From: Verrucomicrobiia bacterium
GTDB taxonomy: Bacteria > Verrucomicrobiota > Verrucomicrobiia > Limisphaerales > DTLC01
NCBI GenBank assembly: GCA_025061935.1
Contig: JANWZY010000039.1
Span: 1 to 14,238 of the forward strand
Direction of reading: 5' to 3'
DNA: 14,238 nt
Made by a program: the position numbers and the translations under genes. The notes below the pieces were generated by a model. That model did no database searches and had not been told where the DNA came from. It was given only the letters and a program-made list of their open reading frames with translations. The first letter of the stretch is position 1. The number at the start of each line of letters is the position of its first letter. Below are positions 9,501 through 14,238 of this stretch, piece by piece.

Positions 9501-9747
9501 GCGACAGGTACTCCGAAACGAACCAAACAATGCAATAGGCAAGAATCCCCTGGCCTATGGTTATGGCGGCGCAGACAGGGTTGATCAACAGAAGCGGCAC
9601 AAGATAACCCGGCACGACCAGACCTGAATACGTCCAACCGAACCGCAGGTTGAAAAATGAAACGACCCACACGCCCACCCACACGGTCGTGACCACCGAT
9701 TCGCGCAGGCTGCCCTCAGGAAAGATGTGCAGGGGAAAGAGGTCCAT
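6562..9747 (-). CDS. PgsC/CapC-like membrane protein, tandem-duplicated, with two degenerate hydrolase-like domains
   Basis: This 1061-residue protein has two halves. Residues about 30-182 read as a full PgsC/CapC unit: SGLVVPGYLVPL at 41-52, then G-R-D-R-F-F at 92-97, and an A-L-I-A-N segment at 145-149. Residues about 213-355 are a second PgsC-like unit, with NGILIPALLAL at 229-239 and G-A-R-K at 277-280. Bacterial PgsC is about 150 residues with one unit, so this is a duplication. PgsC is a membrane part of the poly-gamma-glutamate synthase. Residues about 456-625 and 722-928 are soluble and resemble the small exported protein at 3233-4096, but the likely catalytic residues are changed: H120 to A487 and R767, H183 to R551 and R839, E258 to W617 and W920. 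The 7TM_transglut family (membrane helices fused to inactive enzymes) is an alternative label for the membrane part. The ATG at 9747 is chosen over an upstream GTG because of its Shine-Dalgarno. No pgsB-like or pgsA-like gene lies nearby. Confidence 0.85.
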   Translation of the reverse strand: MDLFPLHIFPEGSLRESVVTTVWVGVWVVSFFNLRFGWTYSGLVVPGYLVPLLLINPVCAAITIGQGILAYCIVWFVSEYLSRFGAWCSFFGRDRFFALFLSAVFVRVSMDGWLLPRLAEWLQEQWNFTLDYKDSFRSFGMIITALIANQFWKTGLWRGLAPFTLSLAITFVLVRYVLMTVTNFSVGHLAYMYSDVAASLLASPKSYIILVVTGFIASRMNLRYGLDYNGILIPALLALQWYEPLKILSTLAEAAVAYTVSDMLLRTPLFKGITMEGARKLLLFFNVAFAYRFCLGHILPMISPDVAVNDYFGFAYLLSSLIALKMHSKHIVLRLTRATLQTSFVAAVAANLLGLWLATLLGSVPVGVQRQPGAAAPLKASGETLESIVAREKLRLYAKRAPESSVMPTPSELNRFREALQLIQQYMETGSREQLELARAYLERLNYAVELVRPAHLCLYEKGAHRGWGFYVIDLSRRHGLLVEVPAPLDEWGVVESGLRLYLRLDASAVAVAGSARFANKDGSSDVLANRNTPFHVFHQVFGRRNVLQVRGSTIEAVRQMPVLASSNMLFVKAELPRSLSLRVLQAEIGGFGLQWSPLQLRNLQQRSTRAGFAELWLARPTRIALKARLVEHILDTRARAVPSETLLPEWLLDQKRAIARGGTCAYVPPLAEELRFFDEEILTPLIEIAETWRGPEGFTAEAAQLLRAVECAAWQVGYQVCTVRDTSSGQEFLVLAEAPDHYPKRYWGTFVLRLGDRQPYIVQVPRPLFDLNTLEFGVHLFDRLKAEALLVAGSHNEANPDQVSDVLHFRNPTNLFSLVNQVVLRQAHSRAKMVLQCRGFAVETEGSNPPEIMVALADGIRNKETLGPLAKQMWESLEADGFRLQFVDGSPVTAGYEVFCVPQAYYINQSMNKEFAILWLSPVLRDAFRPQEEYPLRVQLGAAGIPIVQGSLKEHVARCLGSGRKTVIPDELRGLLLRYVRTMDVVLLLKARAEWPEFVYSALFDRGTKQLFLLISGEAGAAPVVLNLRPRHVQTEITGDELERLERYLSARAPLLEWPQ
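6574..6577 (-). promoter_or_regulatory. Ribosome binding site fixing the start at 6565
   Basis: A GGAG on the minus strand stands eight bases before the ATG at 6565. It lies inside the last codons of the upstream gene and supports the short start within the ATGA overlap. Confidence 0.6.
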
Positions 9748-9754
9748 GGCCAAC

Positions 9755-9760
9755 ACCTCC
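9755..9760 (-). promoter_or_regulatory. Strong Shine-Dalgarno (GGAGGT) fixing the start at 9747
   Basis: GGAGGT on the minus strand stands seven bases before the ATG at 9747. It is the best ribosome binding site in the window. It sits inside the longer version of the frame that would begin with GTG at 9768, so it argues for the ATG. Confidence 0.8.
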
Positions 9761-9821
9761 GCCCGCACGCCCGCAATTGTTCAGGCGCGCATTTAGGTCG
9801 GGTGCGCGCGCGCCGCGCAGT

Positions 9822-9872
9822 GGAGTCGGTGTTTTTTACTCGGGGCGTTCATTTTGGAGGGATGGGAGTCGG
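9822..9872 (-). repeat. Two direct copies of CCGACTCC, 43 bases apart
   Basis: The octamer CCGACTCC occurs at 9865-9872 and again at 9822-9829 on the minus strand, in the 130-base gap between the response-regulator stop and the PgsC-like start. The 43-base offset is close to four helical turns, so the copies could face the same side of the DNA as operator half-sites. Two copies of an octamer in so short a stretch can also arise by chance. I see no convincing sigma70 promoter or terminator in this gap. Confidence 0.2.
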
Positions 9873-9877
9873 GCCTG

Positions 9878-10744
9878 TTATTTGTTAGCGCGCCGGCTAG
9901 CAATGAGGCTTTTCATTGTTTCGGCGAGCTCGCGCACGTGCAGCGGTTTGCTAGCAAAGTGGTCCGCGCCGCTCTTAAGCACATCGTCTTTCACCTTCGG
10001 ATTGTCCACAGTAGTGAAGACCACCACCGGGGTCGAATCATGAGCGGTCTGGCGGAGCCATTTGATGAACGCCAGTCCGTCCATTACCGGCATGAGCAGG
10101 TCCACAAGAAGCACGTCCGGGCGGTCCTTTTGGAGAACCTCTTGCGCCGCGCGCCCGTTCTCAGTCAGGAGGCAATCGAAGCCGAAATTGCTCAGTCCGC
10201 GCTTCAACAGCATTCGCATGATCGGGTCGTCCTCGATGATTAAAACGCGGTCTTTGGGCTGCGCCTTCTGCCCGCCCCCCACGCCAGCTTGATGAGCGTC
10301 ACACACGGGGGATGTGCCAGCCGGTTGCGCCGCCGCAGCCTGGGCCGCCGGAGGCGTGTGCACATCTGCAGTTTGATGCGGCGCGGCGCCCGGGCCGCCT
10401 GACGCGCCCGGATCAAGCGTGGAGACGCTTTCAGACGCGGGCGGTGCCGATACAGTTGCCACGGTTTCGGCAGCGGGCGTGTGCTCGGGCACGGCTATGC
10501 CGGGCTTGGCGGAGCCATCCGACACACCTGCAACCGCATTCGAGCCCTGGTCTTGTGTCAACCCGTTCAGTTCTGTTAACTCGGCGCGTGGTACGGCCAC
10601 AGCCGCCGGTTCGTCAGGCCTGGGCGCTCGGTAGGACGATCTTCGTGCCTGCGCCGTCTGACGACCAACCTTTTTGGGCTTTCTACTAGGCCGAGGCGGC
10701 TCGACAGCCACAGGTTGGTCGCATGATCCTCGCATTTTGCTCAT
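9878..10744 (-). CDS. Response regulator with receiver domain and long disordered N-terminal tail
   Basis: This 288-residue protein carries a standard CheY-like receiver domain at residues about 165-285. The expected residues are all present: the acidic cluster E171-D172-D173, the phosphoacceptor D215 in LLVDLLMPVMDG, T244/T245 and K266 in the S-K-P-L motif. The domain should be phosphorylated on D215 by a partner histidine kinase. No DNA-binding or enzymatic output domain follows; the protein ends just after the last receiver helix. The first 160 residues are Pro/Ala/Thr-rich, with a basic patch at residues 18-36, and are probably disordered. It lies 332 bases downstream of a sensor kinase-like gene and 130 bases upstream of the PgsC-like block, so it may link the two by protein interaction (inference). 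The ATG at 10744 lacks a strong Shine-Dalgarno; an ATG three codons later is possible. Confidence 0.9.
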   Translation of the reverse strand: MSKMRGSCDQPVAVEPPRPSRKPKKVGRQTAQARRSSYRAPRPDEPAAVAVPRAELTELNGLTQDQGSNAVAGVSDGSAKPGIAVPEHTPAAETVATVSAPPASESVSTLDPGASGGPGAAPHQTADVHTPPAAQAAAAQPAGTSPVCDAHQAGVGGGQKAQPKDRVLIIEDDPIMRMLLKRGLSNFGFDCLLTENGRAAQEVLQKDRPDVLLVDLLMPVMDGLAFIKWLRQTAHDSTPVVVFTTVDNPKVKDDVLKSGADHFASKPLHVRELAETMKSLIASRRANK

Positions 10745-11076
10745 GGGTTGCTCGTCGGAACGTGTGCGTTTACCAGCTCAACTCTAGCACAATCGGTGCC
10801 AGTAACCGCTTCTCAAGCAGGCCGTTATTCGATCCTGAACCATACTGGCACACACGACATGCCCAACACCGTGAACCACATCGGCACAACCTCAGCTCCA
10901 GAAAAGATGCGGGAGACTGTCCAAAGAATCGCCTCACAATGGCCTGCTTCAGGACAGATACGCCATTAAACGGGCTTGGAGACCTCACGCCGCAGGGCAT
11001 TTTTGATCGGGCGCGAACGCGCGCCGCCGCACGCAAGCGCGCACGTACCGACCAGACCGCAGCGCAGGTGCCACGC
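10745..11076. other. Non-coding gap between sensor gene and response-regulator gene
   Basis: I see no credible gene in these 332 bases. Besides the sigma54-like element, it holds a perfect six-pair GC hairpin at 11010-11025 (GGCGCG, loop AACG, CGCGCC, plus strand). On the minus strand this hairpin is not followed by a T-run, so it is not a good intrinsic terminator for the sensor gene. Confidence 0.5.
10786..10801 (-). promoter_or_regulatory. Candidate sigma54 promoter (-24/-12) for the response regulator
   Basis: On the minus strand TGGCACCGATTGTGCT matches the consensus TGGCAC-N5-TTGCW at every fixed position but one, with GG and GC at the correct 12-base offset. Transcription would start near 10775, leaving a leader of about 30 bases before the ATG at 10744. 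An extended -10 (TGCTAGAGT) overlaps it, but I see no good -35 for that. No activator gene is visible in the window. Confidence 0.4.
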
Positions 11077-13788
11077 TCAGGCGGCGCTCAATGCCAGGCT
11101 CGGGTCAGTCTGGAACTGCCGCAGGCGCATACTGACCACATAGCCTTTCCCCACGTCGCTGAGGACCTCGAACGTGCCGCCCCAAGACCGCACCCATGCA
11201 GCGGCCTCGCGCAAGACCTGGAACTCTTCCGAAGCCGGCAGGTCGGTGCTGGCCAGAATTTCCTGCAACCGCTCGTTCGGAATCCCAAACCCGCTGTTTG
11301 AAAACCTGAATTGCGCTGTGGTAAGCGTATCCTCCACTTCGATCGCCAGCGTCGTGTTTTCGGCAGCATCGTTAAGCAGCAACTTGAGAATAGCCGAGAA
11401 CACCTTCGCCAGTTGTTGCGGCGAGGCCATTACATGAACCAAAATCTGCGGCCGCTCGACCTTAAATGTCACGCGCCGCTCGGCAGCTTTCTGCGCGAAT
11501 TCGTTGCACGCTTGCTGAAGCAGTTGAAGCGCTTCCACAGGGAAACAACGCAACGCTTCAGCATCAACATTTTGCCCGAGATACTTCTGGCACTCGCGCA
11601 GCACACCGACGCAAATGTCGGCCTTGCGCTGGATCACCTCCAGCAAAGACTTGCGCTCATCTGGCGTGACCGAGTCTTCCTCAAGCAGCGACGCCGAAAT
11701 CTTGATCGCTGCTAGGTGGTTCCGCATGTCCACGCCGAGCCGGTCGGCAACCACGCCCTTCAGGCTCGATAGCGTCGTCAGCGAAGTCGTCTCGACCAAC
11801 TCACACACCAACCCCTGGATGCTTAGCACCTCTGGCCCGAGCCGAGTCCGTTTACGCTCCTTCAACGGATACAGCCGCAACAAAAACTGCTTGTCCGCCT
11901 GCATAGGCAGAGTGACCGACATCGAAACAGGCGCACCCTCGAACAAGACGATCCGCATCAGATTCCGCACCTGCGCGTCGTCCTTGCAAGTCACAAGTCG
12001 CAGGAAATCGTATGCCGTGCCGCGTGTCACCGCAAAATTCTCTTCACGCATCAGTGCGATTGCAGGCTCGTTCGCCTTGAGCACGCATCCGAAAAAGTCA
12101 TACACTACCGTGGCGGTGCTGATCTGACTAAACACTGTGTCCAGAACGTCGTGATACTTCTCCAGCGCATCGGCTGTCGAGCGCAACTCCTGGTAAATCG
12201 GGTCCTCGCGGTTAGCGGAAAACCACGCCTTCAACCGACCAAAGAACGACATAACCGGCCCCGCGCGCTTGGCCTGATACAGGAGCCGCGCCACCTCCTC
12301 ACTTACCTTCATCAACACACCGTTAAAATTCCGGATGGACGCGGCCCTCGCAGGATTGATCCCAACCGCCAACATACCCACCACCTCACCCGCAAAAATC
12401 AGCGGGCACAGGTATTCGTCCATCTGCGGCTGGCGCGGCTTGAAAAAACCGGAGACGCGCATCGGCCGACCATTCGTCACTGCCCTGGCGAACAATGGCG
12501 CATCCAGCGACCGGTTCCGCTCCTGCACATCCTCGAAGCCGCAATTGAACGCTCTCAACTCGCGCAAACGTTTCTTCCCAGCAATACGCTCAAACAGCAC
12601 CATCTGCTCCGCATCGAGCGTACGGCCCAACACGTCCGACACGTAGTCAAAAAACTCCGAAGTCAGACGTGACCTTTGCGTGCCCAACCGTTCCTCGATC
12701 TCGTTCAACGCGCGCAGCCGCATCTCATTCAGCGCCAGTTGCGTCATGCGGCTCTTGACAAGCAAGGTCAACCCGAACTGCGCAGCCTGCGCAACCACAA
12801 GCCCGCCCACCTGCAGCCAAACGCCGAAGTACCCCAACCCAACGGCGCCGCCCAGCCCGCACAGAACAAGCATCCCGGCGGCAACCCGCGCGCCCGTCAC
12901 CGAGCTGACACGCTGGTAAAGGAACGCGCTAACAATACCGAGCACAACCAACAAAACCAGCGCATGCACACCGCGCACAACCCGAATAGGATGACCCTCA
13001 ATCAACGTCTGCAGAGCGTTGGCCTGGAACTCGAGCAGACTCATTGGCTCGCCGCCCAAACTCATCGGCGTCTGAACACCCAGCAGGCCATCGTCCCACC
13101 CCACCAGAACAATCCTGTCCTTGACCATCTCCGGAATGAGGTCGCCTGCCAGCACACGGGACAAATGTATGTTCGGGAACGAGCCGGGCGCGCCTGCAAA
13201 ATCTATCAGGTACTTGCCCGAGACGCTCCGCCAGGCCGCAATTGGCCCGAACATAGCCGCCGCGCGCCGTTCAAGTGTCGGATAGCTGTTCGTGCCGACA
13301 GTCACGTCGGTCTGATGCCACCGGTACACCCCCTTGCGGCTCGGTACCAGGCACACCACGCCCCATTGCAGATCGGCATCTTGCGCGGCGGCGGGCCAGG
13401 GCTCTAACTGCAATACGTCCGGGTTGTCGGGCGCCGGCTGCAACGCGCGCCCGAAAACAACGCGCCTTAAATCTGCGGCACGCTGAAAGAACTCGCGCGA
13501 TGTGCGTGTCGGCACAAAATTAAACACAACCCCCTTGGCGCCCAGCGTTGCGAGAGTCTCAATCGTCTTGATCGCTTCTTCGTCGTTAAACTCGTGCTGA
13601 CGCGTAATGCGCACAAGGGTCAGGCCGGCCTTAGGCTCGCGCCACCGCGCGGTCAACAACTGCAACCGGTCATAAAACATGTCGTCCCAACCGGCAAGCC
13701 AACCGGCCTGCTCTAGTACCCACACGACCAGTGCCACGGCGATGCCGAGCACCAGGCTCGATTTACCCCATTTTGAAGCCTGCGCCAT
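11077..13788 (-). CDS. CHASE2-GAF-PAS sensor protein with degenerate histidine-kinase module
   Basis: This 903-residue membrane sensor starts at the ATG at 13788; a TTG two codons earlier is a weaker choice. Domains in order: membrane helix at about 10-26; extracytoplasmic CHASE2 at about 34-270, ending in the typical KDRIVLVG block and S-L-L-E-F-Q-A-N-A-L-Q segment (250-260); three helices at about 273-291, 301-320 and 325-345; GAF at about 368-503; PAS-like at about 543-663; kinase core at about 670-893. In the kinase core the H-box reads GVDMRNHLAAI, where V686 sits at the usual phosphoacceptor His and a His (691) sits where Pro is usual. The N-box Asn (806) is present. The G1 box reads NSGFGIP, with N831 in place of Asp. 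The GLGL loop is missing; that position (about 853-860) reads as plain helix before W-G-G. The protein may not autophosphorylate in the normal way, or may act as a partner of another kinase (inference). It lies upstream of a response regulator. Confidence 0.87.
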   Translation of the reverse strand: MAQASKWGKSSLVLGIAVALVVWVLEQAGWLAGWDDMFYDRLQLLTARWREPKAGLTLVRITRQHEFNDEEAIKTIETLATLGAKGVVFNFVPTRTSREFFQRAADLRRVVFGRALQPAPDNPDVLQLEPWPAAAQDADLQWGVVCLVPSRKGVYRWHQTDVTVGTNSYPTLERRAAAMFGPIAAWRSVSGKYLIDFAGAPGSFPNIHLSRVLAGDLIPEMVKDRIVLVGWDDGLLGVQTPMSLGGEPMSLLEFQANALQTLIEGHPIRVVRGVHALVLLVVLGIVSAFLYQRVSSVTGARVAAGMLVLCGLGGAVGLGYFGVWLQVGGLVVAQAAQFGLTLLVKSRMTQLALNEMRLRALNEIEERLGTQRSRLTSEFFDYVSDVLGRTLDAEQMVLFERIAGKKRLRELRAFNCGFEDVQERNRSLDAPLFARAVTNGRPMRVSGFFKPRQPQMDEYLCPLIFAGEVVGMLAVGINPARAASIRNFNGVLMKVSEEVARLLYQAKRAGPVMSFFGRLKAWFSANREDPIYQELRSTADALEKYHDVLDTVFSQISTATVVYDFFGCVLKANEPAIALMREENFAVTRGTAYDFLRLVTCKDDAQVRNLMRIVLFEGAPVSMSVTLPMQADKQFLLRLYPLKERKRTRLGPEVLSIQGLVCELVETTSLTTLSSLKGVVADRLGVDMRNHLAAIKISASLLEEDSVTPDERKSLLEVIQRKADICVGVLRECQKYLGQNVDAEALRCFPVEALQLLQQACNEFAQKAAERRVTFKVERPQILVHVMASPQQLAKVFSAILKLLLNDAAENTTLAIEVEDTLTTAQFRFSNSGFGIPNERLQEILASTDLPASEEFQVLREAAAWVRSWGGTFEVLSDVGKGYVVSMRLRQFQTDPSLALSAA

Positions 13789-13976
13789 ACTCAATACCGC
13801 GCGCGCTCGAACACCGAACTATCGCCCTGCTTATGCGCAGCTCGGCGCGAGGCCACACAGCACCACTACGGCAGGGCATTCCCGCAAAGCCGCCCGACCG
13901 AGTAGCCCATAGCCAAAAACCAAACTGCCACACCAACGTGGACGCACAACAGTACAACCTAGCCGCACGGTTATAT
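13789..13976. other. Leader and upstream region of the sensor gene
   Basis: This stretch lies between the sensor ATG and the end of the doubtful frame. Apart from the downstream edge of the candidate promoter I see no gene, RNA or terminator in it. No strong Shine-Dalgarno precedes the ATG at 13788. Confidence 0.4.
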
Positions 13977-13998
13977 CTAACGGCACACCTCCAGCCAA
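13970..13998 (-). promoter_or_regulatory. Candidate sigma70 promoter for the sensor gene
   Basis: On the minus strand TTGGCT (13993-13998) and TATAAC (13970-13975) are separated by exactly 17 bases, matching 4/6 and 5/6 of the consensus. Transcription would begin near 13963, giving a leader of about 175 bases before the ATG at 13788. I see no riboswitch or known leader structure in that stretch. Confidence 0.45.
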
Positions 13999-14238
13999 AT
14001 GCGCTGATTGCCCGGCGCGTTCTCGCACCGTAGGCATATCAAGCATCCTGCCCAATCGCCGATCCATAGCGTGGGCGCGTAGTCTCCAAACAAACATGCC
14101 AAGGGAGTCAGCCCGTTACGCTTGTTGGGAAAGCAAGTGTTAAGCCATTTTCTGGGCATAAGACATCGCTTTTCGTACATCACAGCCGCCGGGGCGAACC
14201 CGTCCACGACCGCCACAAACCCGCCCGTGCCGCGGTGA
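13977..14238 (-). CDS. Doubtful open frame entering from the right edge, C-terminal fragment
   Basis: A frame is open from the right edge to a TAG at 13977 (about 86 residues). It is unusually rich in Cys and Trp, ends in W-L-E-V-C-R, and matches nothing I recognise. It could be the tail of an upstream gene whose stop lies just inside the candidate promoter of the sensor gene. Long chance frames are common at this GC content, and another frame is open across part of the same stretch. Confidence 0.2.
   Translation of the reverse strand, partial: HRGTGGFVAVVDGFAPAAVMYEKRCLMPRKWLNTCFPNKRNGLTPLACLFGDYAPTLWIGDWAGCLICLRCENAPGNQRIWLEVCR

Noticed and set aside
9748..9768. GTG start giving the PgsC-like protein seven extra residues
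   Set aside because: The GGAGGT at 9755-9760 lies inside this extension, at ideal distance from the ATG at 9747.
9885..9900. TAGC/GCTA inverted repeat at the end of the response-regulator gene
   Set aside because: The four-pair stem is too short and has no T-run; it is not a terminator.
11010..11025. GC hairpin as an intrinsic terminator of the sensor gene
   Set aside because: The stem is perfect but no T-run follows it on the minus strand, and it lies more than 50 bases past the stop.
12151..13407. Long plus-strand frames (about 170 and 240 codons) opposite the sensor gene
   Set aside because: Their products are rich in His, Gln, Arg and Pro with no domain pattern. They are antisense shadows of a GC-rich gene with clear CHASE2, GAF and kinase features.
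13789..13794. TTG start two codons upstream of the sensor gene ATG
   Set aside because: Neither start has a clear Shine-Dalgarno, and ATG is the stronger initiation codon.

Overview
The window comes from a Gram-negative-type bacterium with roughly 60% GC. All six recognisable protein genes lie on the minus strand, so the biological order runs from the right edge to the left. The mix of a CHASE2 sensor protein, a response regulator and a PgsC/CapC-like membrane protein, together with very large secreted beta-rich proteins of no recognised family, would fit the PVC superphylum (Verrucomicrobiota in particular). That placement is inference; no phylogenetic marker is present.

Layout, right to left. 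(1) 13789-14238: upstream region with a good sigma70-type promoter (13970-13998) and a doubtful open frame entering from the right edge. (2) 11077-13788: a membrane sensor protein with CHASE2, three membrane helices, GAF, a PAS-like region and a histidine-kinase module. Its H-box and glycine-rich ATP loop look degenerate. (3) 10745-11076: non-coding gap with a sigma54-like -24/-12 element. (4) 9878-10744: a receiver-domain response regulator with a long Pro/Ala-rich N-terminal tail. (5) A tightly packed block of four genes: a tandem-duplicated PgsC-like membrane protein with a 700-residue C-terminal extension (6562-9747), an anchored beta-rich protein (4100-6565), a small exported hydrolase-like protein (3233-4096), and a very large secreted protein (1-3236) that runs off the left edge. 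The junctions in this block are ATGA overlap, 3-base gap, ATGA overlap, which strongly suggests one transcript with translational coupling.

Main result. The small exported protein shows a pattern of conserved His/Asp/Glu residues like a metal-dependent amidohydrolase. The C-terminal extension of the PgsC-like protein carries two further copies of the same domain. In both, the putative catalytic His and Glu are replaced, partly in the same way (His183 to Arg and Glu258 to Trp in both copies). The block therefore looks like an envelope or exopolymer system built from a PgsC-type membrane unit, two dead hydrolase-like domains, one possibly live hydrolase, and two large extracytoplasmic beta-rich proteins that share a short motif. 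No PgsB-like ligase and no PgsA are visible here. The polymer, if any, is unknown. The sensor and regulator upstream are candidate controllers by position only.

I saw no rRNA, tRNA, CRISPR array, transposase or insertion sequence.
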